Position numbers and translations under genes: made by a program. A DNA stretch of 64,000 nucleotides from Pyxidicoccus caerfyrddinensis (GTDB taxonomy: Bacteria > Myxococcota > Myxococcia > Myxococcales > Myxococcaceae). A model generated the notes under the pieces. That model saw nothing but the letters and a program-made list of their open reading frames with translations. It was not told the origin of the DNA and searched no databases. Positions 47,296 through 55,942 of the stretch are shown here, piece by piece. Within the stretch, counting starts at the first letter, position 1. Each line of letters opens with the position of its first letter. The DNA is taken from the NCBI RefSeq assembly GCF_010894405.1, contig NZ_JAAIYA010000023.1:1-64000 (forward strand). Direction: 5' to 3'.

Positions 47296-48159
47296 ATGAG
47301 ACTGCCGTCCTTCCTGCTGCATGCGGTGGTGCTGGTCGCTGTCGCCGTTCCCTCGCTGGCGCAGGCGGCTTCCTACCTTCGGGTGGTGAGCTGGAACCTC
47401 CGTCACGAAGGCTGGGCCGCGGAGCAGACGTACACGGACGATGCGAAGCAGATCTGGAACCAGTTCGGCTCCAACAGCACGTCCAACAACGGCTGTGACC
47501 TGGTGTTCCTCCAGGAGGTGATGAACACCGACGTGATGCCGGCGCTGGCCCAGGCGCTCACGCAGGTGTCCGGCGTGTCGTGGAGCTACGCGCAGACGCC
47601 GCTCATCGGTCGCTCGTCGTACAAGGAAATCTACGCGGTGCTGTACCGGACGGACACGGTGTCGCTGCTGTCGTCCTCGGTGTACAGCGACTCGGGCGAC
47701 AAGTTCGAGCGCGAGCCGCAAATCGTGAAGGTGCGGCACACGCCCACGGGCGCGGACTACACGTTCATCAACTGGCACGCCATCTGGGGCACCGCCGCCG
47801 AGCGCGACGTGGAGGTGCGCAACATCGACACCGTGTTCAAGTCGGTGCAGGACGGCAGCACGAGCGACCAGGACGTCATCCTCGTGGGCGACCACAACAT
47901 GGCCTGCAGCGGCGCCTCGTGGGTGGAGTTGACGGGGCTGTCGCCGGCGGTGTCCTGCAAGCTCGACGTGGCGACGACGCTCAACACCAGCGGTGGCTTC
48001 GCGAACGCGTATGACCACTTCTGGATGCAGGCCTCGTACGTGACGGAGTTCTCCTCCTCGGGCCGGGACTACATCGCCAGCACCACGGACTACGTCACCC
48101 GCCTGTCGGACCACGCTCCCGTCTACGTCTCCCTGTACTCCAGCAGCGACACGGATTGA
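47296..48159 (+). CDS. Secreted endonuclease/exonuclease/phosphatase (DNase I-like) protein
   Basis: This 287-residue protein has signal peptide MRLPSFLLHAVVLVAVAVPSLAQA. The EEP fold shows the opening strand LRVVSWNLRHEG, the metal-binding Glu in CDLVFLQEVMN, YKEIYAVLYRTD, the catalytic His in FINWHAIWG, Asp/Asn in ILVGDHNMACSG and the last His in RLSDHAPVYVSL. All catalytic positions of DNase I-type enzymes are present, so it is likely an exported nuclease or phosphodiesterase, fitting a predatory, DNA-consuming lifestyle. The next gene starts on its stop codon (TTGA overlap). Confidence 0.85.
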   Translation: MRLPSFLLHAVVLVAVAVPSLAQAASYLRVVSWNLRHEGWAAEQTYTDDAKQIWNQFGSNSTSNNGCDLVFLQEVMNTDVMPALAQALTQVSGVSWSYAQTPLIGRSSYKEIYAVLYRTDTVSLLSSSVYSDSGDKFEREPQIVKVRHTPTGADYTFINWHAIWGTAAERDVEVRNIDTVFKSVQDGSTSDQDVILVGDHNMACSGASWVELTGLSPAVSCKLDVATTLNTSGGFANAYDHFWMQASYVTEFSSSGRDYIASTTDYVTRLSDHAPVYVSLYSSSDTD

Positions 48160-50006
48160 GCCGCACGCTTCACAAGGCAGGCTGGAGCCTGGCCGCCGCG
48201 CTGGTGGTGGCCGGGCTCGTGCTGTGGTGGGTGTGGCCTCGGACTCTCGAGGCCGAGGCCGTACCCGCGCGCCCGGCCGATGTCGTGGAGGCGGTGACGC
48301 CAACGCCTGTCGTCTCCGAGGTGCCCACGCGCGCGGAGCCGGAGGGCCCGAGGTTGCGCGCGGTGCTGGAGGGTGAGCATCCGTTCCACGGCGAGGCGCG
48401 CGTGGGCGCGGCGTTCATCTCCGAGGAGGACCGGCGCACGTGGGAGGCGGCGAAGCGCGAGGGCGGTGGCGGCGCGGGGCCGGAGCGGCTGGAGGACCTG
48501 GCGAACGTGGCCGAGTGGCGTCCGGCGGTGGTGACGCCGTCTGCTTCAGGCGGGACGCTGGGGCCGGAGCCGGTGCCGGTGGCGAACCGCTACCGGGTGC
48601 TCGCCTGGGAGCCGGATGGGACGTTCTGGTGGGGCGACGGGGTGCCGGAGTCCGTGGAGGGCCTCGTGGACCTGGGCGTGCTGCGCGCGCGGCGGCCCAC
48701 TGGAGTCCGCGTGCGGCTGGCCGGAGCGAGGCCGGAGCAGGGCCCGTTCTCCGTGCGGTTGGAGCGCGTGGTGGACGCTGACTCGCGAGTGGCCGAGCGC
48801 GCGAGCAAAATCCTCCCGGTGGTGGCGCACGCGGCTCCCGTCGTGGCGGCGGCGCTGCGGGATGGCACGCCCGTGCCGCTTCAAGAGGGAGTGCGCGCAG
48901 CTCCAGCGGACACGGCGGCGCGGAGCGAGGGTGCGCTCGTGCCGTCTCGAGCGGGAGCGCATGTTGCTCCGGTTGGTGCGTCGGCTCGGAGCGAGAACAC
49001 ATCGGTGTCGCTGATCTCGGGGGCAGGGGAGACGCAGTTGCTGCCATTGCCGCCGGACCCCGCGGTGCGGCTGTGGCTGCGCAGCGCCTCGGGACGCGAA
49101 GGCGGACCCGTGGAGGTCGCGCTGCGCGAGGGGCGCGTGGAGACGGTGGTGCTCGACGTGGACGCGCTCTTCCCTGGAGGCGTGGGCGGCACGGTGACGC
49201 TGCGAGGGCGGGTGTTGCTGGAGGGCTCGGACCGGCCTCCGCCCGGCGCGCGGCTGCTGGGGCCGGAGGGTGAGGCCGTGGCGCTGGAGCCGGATGGACG
49301 CTTCACCGCGCCAGGGCTGCCGTCATGGCAAGCCTCGCGCTTCACCGTGCAGCTGGAGGCTCCTCCCTCCGGACGCCCGGTGTCGCCGGCTCGACATGAA
49401 TTCGAATTCACCCCCGAGCCCGGCGCGACAGACGCGGAGGTGACGTGGCGCGTGCCGGTGTACCGGTGGCTGGTGCTGCGCATGGAGGGCTTCACCCGGG
49501 CGCAGCTCCAGGCGCGGGCGCGGAGGCCCTACCCGGTGTTCCTCCTGCAGCGGCGGGACGGAGACGGGCCGTCATGGCTCACGCACCCCGCCGACGTCTT
49601 CCAGGACGAAGAGGACGGCGTCGCCGTGTCGCTGCTCCAGCCCGGGACGTATCGCGTGCTGGCCGCGGCCTCGCCGTACGAAGTCCACGCCAGCACCTCC
49701 GCGGAGCTGGGCGGAAACGCCACGGAGCGCACCGTCTCCGTGCAGGTAGATGAGGGCGGCGTGCCCTGCGAGGTGCACGTCACGGTGGCGGGAGCGCCGG
49801 TGTACGGAGCGCTCGTCACCAGCGCCAGCACCCTGGGCTCACTGCCTCCCGCGCGGGGCCGCACGGACGCGGAGGGACGCTGGCGGCTGGGCCGCGTGCG
49901 CGCCGACTCGCTCCACCTGGAGGTGGAGGCGGACGGTCATCCTCCGTGGGCGGGCGAGGTCGCCGCGGCCTGTGAGGCGTCGGGCGTGGTGGAAGTCCGG
50001 CTGTGA
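48156..50006 (+). CDS. Membrane-anchored protein with carboxypeptidase-regulatory-like beta domains
   Basis: This 616-residue envelope protein starts with TTG at 48156 overlapping the nuclease stop (TTGA), so translation is coupled. One N-terminal membrane helix (GWSLAAALVVAGLVLWWVWP) anchors a long extracytoplasmic part rich in Val/Pro/Arg. The C-terminal half contains Ig-like and carboxypeptidase-regulatory-like strands (TVTLRGRVLLEGSDRPPPGA, TDAEGRWRLGRVRADSLHLE). No catalytic motif is seen. It may scaffold or export a partner such as the nuclease. Low-complexity Ala/Arg repeats (about residues 225-275) lie in the middle. The family is not recognised beyond the regulatory-like domains. Confidence 0.65.
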   Translation: MSRTLHKAGWSLAAALVVAGLVLWWVWPRTLEAEAVPARPADVVEAVTPTPVVSEVPTRAEPEGPRLRAVLEGEHPFHGEARVGAAFISEEDRRTWEAAKREGGGGAGPERLEDLANVAEWRPAVVTPSASGGTLGPEPVPVANRYRVLAWEPDGTFWWGDGVPESVEGLVDLGVLRARRPTGVRVRLAGARPEQGPFSVRLERVVDADSRVAERASKILPVVAHAAPVVAAALRDGTPVPLQEGVRAAPADTAARSEGALVPSRAGAHVAPVGASARSENTSVSLISGAGETQLLPLPPDPAVRLWLRSASGREGGPVEVALREGRVETVVLDVDALFPGGVGGTVTLRGRVLLEGSDRPPPGARLLGPEGEAVALEPDGRFTAPGLPSWQASRFTVQLEAPPSGRPVSPARHEFEFTPEPGATDAEVTWRVPVYRWLVLRMEGFTRAQLQARARRPYPVFLLQRRDGDGPSWLTHPADVFQDEEDGVAVSLLQPGTYRVLAAASPYEVHASTSAELGGNATERTVSVQVDEGGVPCEVHVTVAGAPVYGALVTSASTLGSLPPARGRTDAEGRWRLGRVRADSLHLEVEADGHPPWAGEVAAACEASGVVEVRL

Positions 50007-50010
50007 TGCC

Positions 50011-50044
50011 GCTGGGAGCCCGGGCCCATCCCCGGGCCCCCAGC
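50011..50044. terminator. Strong bidirectional hairpin between convergent genes
   Basis: GCTGGGAGCCCGGG (50011-50024) pairs with CCCGGGCCCCCAGC (50031-50044) except for one A/C mismatch, with a 6-base loop. It lies between the convergent 48156 and MarR genes. Confidence 0.7.
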
Positions 50045-50047
50045 GCA

Positions 50048-50653
50048 TCAGGCCGCGTTGGCGGTGATGGCGGGGGGCTCGGCGCGAGTGAGCATGGGAC
50101 GCGGCGCGCGCGGCTCGGGAGGCACCACGACGGCGGCCGGCTCGGTGGCTTCCGGCTCGGTCTCCTCGGCGGCGGCGGCCTGCTCCTCGGCGCGGTTCCA
50201 GCAGCCCATCGCTTCCACCCAGCCCTCCAGCATGTCCATCAGCGCGCTGCGCTGCTCCCCCCCGAGAGGCAGCAGCAGCTTGGCCATGCGCTCCTGGACC
50301 ACGGAGTCCGCCTGTTCCGCCAGGGCGCGGCCCTGCTCGGTGAGGCGCACGCGCACGCGGCGCCGGTCATGCCGCACGGAGCGCTCGCGCTGGACGAGCT
50401 TCGCGTCCTCCAGTCGGTCCAGCAGCCGGCTGAGGCGGGGAAGGGCGATGCCGCCCAGGCGGTCCGCGAGGACGTTGACGGGCAGGAGGCTCTCGGCTTT
50501 CAGCCACCAGATGGCCTGGACCTCCATGGGGTCCAGCTCGGTATGAGGCAGCGAGCCCAGCGGGCTGCTGAGCGCGCCGCAGCGCGCTACGTCGATGATG
50601 AGATTCCGCAACCTCGCGACCTGCACTCGCACTTCCATCGAGAGTTCGGACAT
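50048..50653 (-). CDS. MarR-family transcriptional regulator with Ala/Pro/Glu tail
   Basis: This 201-residue regulator starts MSELSMEVRVQVARLRNLII. It has a winged helix around residues 40-110: DPMEVQAIWWLKAESLLPVN, VLADRLGGIALPRLSRLLDR, the wing with RSVRHDRRRVRVRLTEQGRA, then the dimerisation helix EQADSVVQERMAKLLLPLGG. A low-complexity tail (EETEPEATEPAAVVVPPEP) of about 45 residues is unusual for MarR proteins. The ATG at 50653 is preferred over the GTG two codons upstream. No divergent target is evident, since the next gene is over 320 bases away. Ligand unknown. Confidence 0.85.
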   Translation of the reverse strand: MSELSMEVRVQVARLRNLIIDVARCGALSSPLGSLPHTELDPMEVQAIWWLKAESLLPVNVLADRLGGIALPRLSRLLDRLEDAKLVQRERSVRHDRRRVRVRLTEQGRALAEQADSVVQERMAKLLLPLGGEQRSALMDMLEGWVEAMGCWNRAEEQAAAAEETEPEATEPAAVVVPPEPRAPRPMLTRAEPPAITANAA

Positions 50654-50659
50654 CTGCAC

Positions 50660-50983
50660 GCCTCCGCTATCGGGGCCGCGGCTTCTCCGGCCGAGAAGTC
50701 CGCCCTGCCACCTGGCTTCGATGGGGCTTCCGCCCCGGCTGGGAAAAACAACGTCCGGCGCGAGAGGGCATATCGGACCCCTCTGAATTCATCCGGGCCC
50801 GCGCGGTGGATCACCCCCTGGCGCGTCGGCCAGAAGCGCCTCGTGCTCACCGGGAGCCGGTGCCGGGCAGGTCCTCCCTGGAGGGTGGGGAGGTGTCCAG
50901 GGCCGGGCACGCGCCGCCCCTTTCCGCCAGGAGTCCCGACGTTGCGGCGTCCCCACCATGGAGGGACGGGGGGACGGCACACC
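50660..50983. other. 324-bp gap without a gene
   Basis: This stretch lies between the MarR start and the peptidoglycan-binding gene start. It holds a short relatively AT-richer segment (GGGCATATCGG and CTCTGAATTCATCC, about 50767-50791) that could contain promoters for either direction. I see no gene, repeat or convincing operator. Confidence 0.5.
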
Positions 50984-51739
50984 ATGGCTCGCGGGTTGGT
51001 TGTGGGGGACTCGGGGCCCGAGGTGCGGCGGCTGCAGGAGTTGCTCACCCAGCGGGGCTACCCGCTGGCCGTGGACGGCGACTTCGGCGAGGTCACGCGC
51101 GCGGCGGTCGTCACCTACCAGGCGCAGAACCTGGACTCCAACGGCGAGCCGCTGGTGGCGGATGGCCAGGTGGGGCCGGCCACGTGGTGGAGCCTCACGC
51201 ACCTGCGGCCCATGCTCCTGCATCCTCCCGTCATCGACTTCACCGTCATGCCGCTGCCGGAGCTGGGCGGCAGCGCGCGCGGAAGGCATGCGCTGGAGGC
51301 GGCCATCGGCGAGCTGAAGGCGGGCGCGGGCGAGGTGGGCGGACCCAACGCGGGGCCGTGGATTCGCAAGTACCTGCACGACCTGGCGCCCGAGGGCAGC
51401 ACGTGGTGCGCCGGCTTCGTGAGCTGGTGCTTCTGGCAGGACCCGGGCGGCCCGCCCTTTCCCTATACCGTCAGCGCGCGGAAGCTCTTCGGCGAGCTGG
51501 GCCAGCGCGGCTGGGCCCACCTGTCAGGAGAGCCCTACATGCCCCAGCCGGGGGACCTCGTCGTCTGGTCTCGCTTGGATGCGGACGGCCGCGAGGACCA
51601 CGTGGGGCTGGTGCACCACGTGGCGTACGGCGTGCTCTACACGGTGGAGGGCAGCCACGGCCCGCGCGTGCAGGGCTTCAGCTACGCGCTCAACCACATG
51701 GACCGGCTGCTGGGCTACGCGCAGGTGCCCGGGCCGTGA
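50984..51739 (+). CDS. Peptidoglycan-binding protein with CHAP/NlpC-like C-terminal domain
   Basis: This 251-residue protein has PG_binding_1 first (about 1-65, LVVGDSGPEVRRLQELLTQR with YPLAVDGDFGEVTRAAVV). A linker follows, then a CHAP-like cysteine amidase domain: APEGSTWCAGFVSWCFWQ (Cys nucleophile), PQPGDLVVWSRLDADGREDHVGLVHHV (His). Such enzymes bind and cut peptidoglycan peptides or amide bonds. No signal peptide is visible, so it is either exported by another route, cytoplasmic, or delivered as an effector. The frame continues upstream, but the ATG at 50984 begins the conserved domain directly. Confidence 0.8.
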   Translation: MARGLVVGDSGPEVRRLQELLTQRGYPLAVDGDFGEVTRAAVVTYQAQNLDSNGEPLVADGQVGPATWWSLTHLRPMLLHPPVIDFTVMPLPELGGSARGRHALEAAIGELKAGAGEVGGPNAGPWIRKYLHDLAPEGSTWCAGFVSWCFWQDPGGPPFPYTVSARKLFGELGQRGWAHLSGEPYMPQPGDLVVWSRLDADGREDHVGLVHHVAYGVLYTVEGSHGPRVQGFSYALNHMDRLLGYAQVPGP

Positions 51740-51761
51740 AGGCGGAAGCCCTGAAGCCGCG

Positions 51762-52394
51762 TCAGCTCCCGCTGGCCTTCTGGCGGTGGGCCTTCGCCTT
51801 GGCGTGTGCCTTGTCGAAGCCCTCGTAGAAGCGCACGGCCTGCTCGCCCACCATCTGGATGTGCTGGTTGTTGAAGTAGGCCGTAATCGGCGCGGCCACC
51901 AGCGGCATGGCCCGCCCCAGCGTGTGCATGCCGCCCTTCTCCAGCAGCATCGCGGCCAGCTTCCCCATCACCTTGGGCCCCGCGCGAGGCAGCGGGCCAA
52001 TGCCGTTGGCGTAGCCGAAGAGGTCCAGCATCTCCCCGCGGGCGCGCTCCGTCTTGAGGTTCGCCTTGTAGAGCGTGGCCACGTCGGTGAGCAGGATGAT
52101 TTGCAGGTACGCCATGAAGAGCAGGTCCGCCGGCAGCGCCACCAGGCCGAAGACGCCGCTCACCCCGCCCACCATGCTGGCGAGGTTCTTCTTCTCGTCG
52201 ATGAGGCGCTGGGCCAGGTCCTTCGGCTGCGACTGGGGGTAGCGCTTCTCCAGCTCGGCCACGCGCACGCGAGCGCGCGCCACCTCCGCCATGACGATGT
52301 CCGAAAGCTTCGCCGAGCTGAGCTTCTTCAGCTCGCTGGGGGTCAGCATCTTCATGAAGGCCAGCCGCTCGGCCACGCGGTCGTAGATGCCCAT
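51762..52394 (-). CDS. EcsC family protein
   Basis: This 210-residue protein matches the EcsC family. It has YPQSQPKDLAQRLIDEKKNL, the hydrophobic GVFGLVALPADLLFMAYLQI, TDVATLYKANLKTERARGEM and a second hydrophobic part (GRAMPLVAAPITAYFNNQHI). EcsC proteins are membrane-associated and of unclear function, named after the Bacillus ecs locus. Here it has no ABC genes beside it. It is 29 bases downstream of a lipoprotein gene on the same strand. Confidence 0.82.
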   Translation of the reverse strand: MGIYDRVAERLAFMKMLTPSELKKLSSAKLSDIVMAEVARARVRVAELEKRYPQSQPKDLAQRLIDEKKNLASMVGGVSGVFGLVALPADLLFMAYLQIILLTDVATLYKANLKTERARGEMLDLFGYANGIGPLPRAGPKVMGKLAAMLLEKGGMHTLGRAMPLVAAPITAYFNNQHIQMVGEQAVRFYEGFDKAHAKAKAHRQKASGS

Positions 52395-52423
52395 CCGTCA
52401 CTCCTCCTTGTCCCGCCTGTCCT

Positions 52424-52867
52424 CTAATAACCCCGCTCGGACAGGTAGAGGTCCACGAGCGCGCCTTCTTCGTACCAGGCGTGCCGCATCTCCACGTTGA
52501 ACCAGCGCGAGTCCGGCTTCGCCCCGCGCACCTCCAGCTTCACCTGGTTGGGCGACGTGTCGATGACGGCCGCGCGCGCCTTGCACGCGGAGCCCGGCTC
52601 CTCGCCATAGCCACCCTCCAGGCACACCTCGTCACCCACGGACAGCCGACGGGTGTACTCGGTGGCGAGGTACATGGCTTCGTCGCACGCGGAGCGCGCG
52701 CCGGAACTGCCATGCACCTGACAGCGGTCCTTGGAAGGAGCCTTCACGACGGGGATGGCCCCGTAGATGGGGTCCTCGTCGTTGGGATTGGGGCGGAACG
52801 AGCCAATGGCCTTGCAACCCGAGAGCACCAGCGCCAGCGCGCAGGCAGCCGTCCACATCCGCCTCAT
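52424..52867 (-). CDS. Small lipoprotein of unknown function
   Basis: This 147-residue protein has a signal peptide and lipobox VLSGC (C18). The mature part has five further Cys (RCQVHGSSGARSACDEAMYL, VCLEGGYGEEPGSACKARAA) that may form disulfides, and an SH3-like strand pattern (SVGDEVCLEG, ARAAVIDTSPNQVKLEVRG). I do not recognise a family. It lies 29 bases upstream of the EcsC gene, so both are probably co-transcribed. Confidence 0.72.
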   Translation of the reverse strand: MRRMWTAACALALVLSGCKAIGSFRPNPNDEDPIYGAIPVVKAPSKDRCQVHGSSGARSACDEAMYLATEYTRRLSVGDEVCLEGGYGEEPGSACKARAAVIDTSPNQVKLEVRGAKPDSRWFNVEMRHAWYEEGALVDLYLSERGY

Positions 52868-52956
52868 TGTTTCAACGCCTCCGGGGCCATCCGCCCCTCC
52901 CTTAAGGATGGGCGGAGCATGGCAAAAGCCACCCGGTGGGGCAAAGCGGCCAGGCC

Positions 52957-53349
52957 TCAGGCCGAGCGGCGCTGGGGGCCCGGAATCTCTTCCTTGATGC
53001 CGGGGACGATGCGGTTCTTGCCGTCCACGAACACCACGGTGGGCTTCCAGCCGGCGAGCTCCGCCTCTTCCACCTCGGCGAAGGTGGCGAGAATCACCAG
53101 ATCACCGGGCTGGTTGAGGTGCGCCGCCGCGCCGTTGATGCAGATGACGCCGCTGCCCGAGGGGCCCTCGAGCGCGTACGTCTCCAGGCGCGTTCCCCGG
53201 GTGACGTTCCAGACCGCCACCTTCTCGTAGGGGAGGATGTCGGCCGCGCGCAGCAGGTCCACGTCGATGGTGACGGAGCCCTCGTAGTCCAGGTCAGCCT
53301 GGGTGACGGTTGCGCGGTGGATCTTGGCCTTGAAGAGGATGCGGCGCAT
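52957..53349 (-). CDS. panD: Aspartate 1-decarboxylase
   Basis: This 130-residue pyruvoyl enzyme converts L-aspartate to beta-alanine for pantothenate and CoA synthesis. The self-cleavage site is Gly24-Ser25 in DYEGSVTID, which becomes the pyruvoyl group. Lys9 (MRRILFKAKIHRATVT), the YALEGPSGSGVICINGAAAH stretch and LVILATF are all standard. Length is typical. It stands alone between an LEA-type lipoprotein gene and a small lipoprotein gene, not in a panBC operon. Confidence 0.96.
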   Translation of the reverse strand: MRRILFKAKIHRATVTQADLDYEGSVTIDVDLLRAADILPYEKVAVWNVTRGTRLETYALEGPSGSGVICINGAAAHLNQPGDLVILATFAEVEEAELAGWKPTVVFVDGKNRIVPGIKEEIPGPQRRSA

Positions 53350-53455
53350 GGCGGAAGTCCGGGAACCTGAGGGGGGCGACGACCCACCGTAACGTCAAGG
53401 GTGCTCCGGGACAACCCTGGGGTTCAGTCCTCGTCGCCCGGGGGGCAGGCAGGCG

Positions 53456-54298
53456 TCATTTCACGAAGTTGAGCAGTTGGCTCAGGTTGAGCGGCACGGA
53501 CTGGGCGTCCGAGGTGAGCTTTCCATCCAGCTTCACCTGGGCGTTCCCACCCGAGCGCAGCGCCATGGCCGCCGAGGCCGCGCTCAAGAGGTTGATGGTG
53601 AGCGGCAGCGTCACCTGCTTCGTTCCGCTGCCGTCCAGCAGGCCCAGGTTGCCTGTGGACAGGTTGCCCACATTCGCGCCGCCCACCTTGAGCGCGCCGG
53701 TAATCCCGGCCACGGGCAGCGGGAAGCTGTTGCGGTTCTTGATTTCGAGGGGGAACTCGATGGTGGCGCTGGTGCCGCTGATGCCCTTGATGCGGGGCGA
53801 CTGGAAGGAGACCTGCGGAATCTTGGGCACCTCGAAGGCGCCCTCCTTCGACAGCGGGAAGTTGAGCACGCCGATGGGCGTCTTGATGCCCACGCTGCCC
53901 TCGGCCTTGTAGGCCGCCTTGTCCTTGTTGAGGAACGTCTCCACCACCGGGACGATGTCCGCGAACTTCACGTTGGCGGGGAAGACGAGCTCGCTCTTGC
54001 CGTTCTTCTTGAGCGACAGCCCCTTCTTCGGCTTGCCGGCCACCACCTGCTTGCCCTCGACGAAGAAGGAGTAGTCCACCGAGGCCAGGTCCAACCCGAA
54101 GCTGTTGGGGTTGTTCACCTCGTACACGAGGTCCACGGTGGCGTCGGACAGGGACGCGCTGGAGAGGCGGGCCGTCTTGAAGGTGAGGGTGGGCTTCTTG
54201 AAGGCCCCCTTCAGGAGGTTCTGGAGGGCGGCACAGCCCGTCAGCGTGGTGAAGGACAGGACTGCCAGGACGAGGAGGGCGCGTTTCATCTTGGGCAT
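53456..54298 (-). CDS. LEA14/WHy-type lipoprotein
   Basis: This 280-residue lipoprotein starts MPKMKRALLVLAVLSFTTLT, lipobox LTGC (C22). It contains two WHy (LEA type 2) beta-sandwich domains: VDLVYEVNNPNSFGLDLASV with DYSFFVEGKQVVAG, and ATIEFPLEIKNRNSFPLPVA with GITGALKVGGANVGNL. The N-P-N-S-F/NRNSF motif is characteristic. Such proteins are linked to desiccation or stress tolerance, or act as envelope scaffolds. The role here is unproven. An alternative Met lies 9 bases downstream. Divergent from the TAP-type peptidase gene. Confidence 0.85.
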   Translation of the reverse strand: MPKMKRALLVLAVLSFTTLTGCAALQNLLKGAFKKPTLTFKTARLSSASLSDATVDLVYEVNNPNSFGLDLASVDYSFFVEGKQVVAGKPKKGLSLKKNGKSELVFPANVKFADIVPVVETFLNKDKAAYKAEGSVGIKTPIGVLNFPLSKEGAFEVPKIPQVSFQSPRIKGISGTSATIEFPLEIKNRNSFPLPVAGITGALKVGGANVGNLSTGNLGLLDGSGTKQVTLPLTINLLSAASAAMALRSGGNAQVKLDGKLTSDAQSVPLNLSQLLNFVK

Positions 54299-54411
54299 GG
54301 GCGTATCACCGGACGCGGATTTGTAGCGCGGATTCAATGGCTCCGTCCGGACGTGGAGGATGGGTGTACCGCGTTGCGGGCCGGGTGGTATGTGGCAGGT
54401 CTCCCCGCACC

Positions 54412-55941
54412 ATGATGGAGGCACCCTTGCCCGGGGTCCGGACACACATCCCCTCCTTTGCTCCGCACCGGCTCCATGCCCTGCGCTGGCTGGCCCTGGG
54501 GCTCGCGGCGCTGGCGCTGGCGGGCTGCTCCCGGGGCGGGCCCTCCGGCGCCGAAGGCCAGAAGCTGGCGCTGAGCCCCTGCCGGCTGGAGGGAGTGGCC
54601 AGCCAGGCGCTGTGCGGCACGTACGAGGTGTTCGAGGACCGCGCGGCGAAGGCGGGCCGGAAGATTCCCCTGCGCGTGGTGGTGGTGCCGGCGCTGGCGG
54701 CCCAGGCGGAGCCGGACCCGCTGGTGCTGCTGGCAGGCGGCCCGGGCCAGGCGGCGTCGCGTGTGCCGCAGGTATTGCTCGCGCTGGAGCGCATCCGCCG
54801 CAAGCGAGACATCGTCCTGGTGGACCAGCGCGGCACCGGGGGCTCGAATCCGCTGGAGTGTGAGCCGCACCCGCTGGAGGAGGGGCTGGCGGCGCGCTTC
54901 GATGACCGCGGCGCGGTGGAGAAGCTGCGCAAATGCCGCGAGGGCTGGGCCGCGGACGTGCGCCAGTACACCACGCCCAACGCGATGGATGATTTGGACG
55001 AGGTGCGCGCGGCGCTCGGCTACGACAAGGTGAATCTCTGGGGCGTGTCCTACGGCACGCGCGCGGCGCTGGTGTACATGCGCCAGCACCCGGATCGGGT
55101 GCGCACCGCGATTCTGGACGGCGTGGCGCCCATGAGCCTGTACCTGCCGCTGAACGCGCCGCGCGACGGGCAGCACGCGCTGGATTCGCTGCTGGCCCAC
55201 TGCGGGAAGGACGCGGCGTGCGCGAAGGCGTACCCGGACCTGCGGCCTCGCGCGGAAGGACTGCTGGCGAAGCTGACGGCCGAGCCCGCGCGCGTCCACG
55301 TGCCGCACCCGCGCACCGGCGTGCCGGAGGAAGTCACCCTGTCGCGCGCGGCCTTCGTGTCCGAGCTGTTCAGCCAGCTCTACAACCCGGAGATGGCGTC
55401 GCTGGTGCCGCTGACGTTGGACAGGGCGGCGCACGGCGAGTGGGCCCCCTTCGTGGCGCTGAGCGTGGGCCAGTCGGAGAGCGCGGGCCACACCGTGAGC
55501 CACGGCCTCTACTACGCCGTCGTCTGCGCGGAGGACGCGCCCTTCTACGACGCGGCGGCGGTGGAGCGCGAGGCGAAGGGGACGTGGTTCGGCCCGGAGA
55601 TGGGGCTCGAGACGCTCGCCATCTGCGCGGACTGGCCGAAGGCCACGCTGCCCGCGGGCTACCGCGAGCCGGTGGTGTCGGACGTGCCCACGCTGCTGCT
55701 CTCCGGAGAGCTGGACCCGGTGACGCCGCCCGCGTGGGCCGAGGACGCGAAGCGCACGCTCAGCCACAGCCTTCACGTGGTGGTGCCCGGCGTGGGCCAC
55801 AACACGGTGGGCGCGGACTGCGCACGCACGCTGATGAACGACTTGCTCACGCGCGGGAGCGTGGAGGGGCTGACGCCGTCGTGCGGCACGAGCCTCACCC
55901 GGCCGCCCTTCTTCACCTCCTTCGCCGGCCCGGTGCCTTGA
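54412..55941 (+). CDS. TAP-type alpha/beta hydrolase lipoprotein (proline/tripeptidyl aminopeptidase-like)
   Basis: This 509-residue predicted lipoprotein has lipobox ALALAGC. The alpha/beta hydrolase core shows PLVLLAGGPGQAAS and DIVLVDQRGTGGSNPL, the nucleophile elbow LWGVSYGTRAAL, then the TAP-like C-terminal domain with the acid LLSGELDPVTPPAWAED and the His in VVPGVGHNTVGADC. The triad is complete. Relatives remove N-terminal peptides from oligopeptides or act as esterases. It is exported and anchored, suited to nutrient peptides. The NatA-type ATPase gene begins 1 base after its stop, so the three genes form an operon. Confidence 0.86.
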   Translation: MMEAPLPGVRTHIPSFAPHRLHALRWLALGLAALALAGCSRGGPSGAEGQKLALSPCRLEGVASQALCGTYEVFEDRAAKAGRKIPLRVVVVPALAAQAEPDPLVLLAGGPGQAASRVPQVLLALERIRRKRDIVLVDQRGTGGSNPLECEPHPLEEGLAARFDDRGAVEKLRKCREGWAADVRQYTTPNAMDDLDEVRAALGYDKVNLWGVSYGTRAALVYMRQHPDRVRTAILDGVAPMSLYLPLNAPRDGQHALDSLLAHCGKDAACAKAYPDLRPRAEGLLAKLTAEPARVHVPHPRTGVPEEVTLSRAAFVSELFSQLYNPEMASLVPLTLDRAAHGEWAPFVALSVGQSESAGHTVSHGLYYAVVCAEDAPFYDAAAVEREAKGTWFGPEMGLETLAICADWPKATLPAGYREPVVSDVPTLLLSGELDPVTPPAWAEDAKRTLSHSLHVVVPGVGHNTVGADCARTLMNDLLTRGSVEGLTPSCGTSLTRPPFFTSFAGPVP

Positions 55942-55942
55942 G

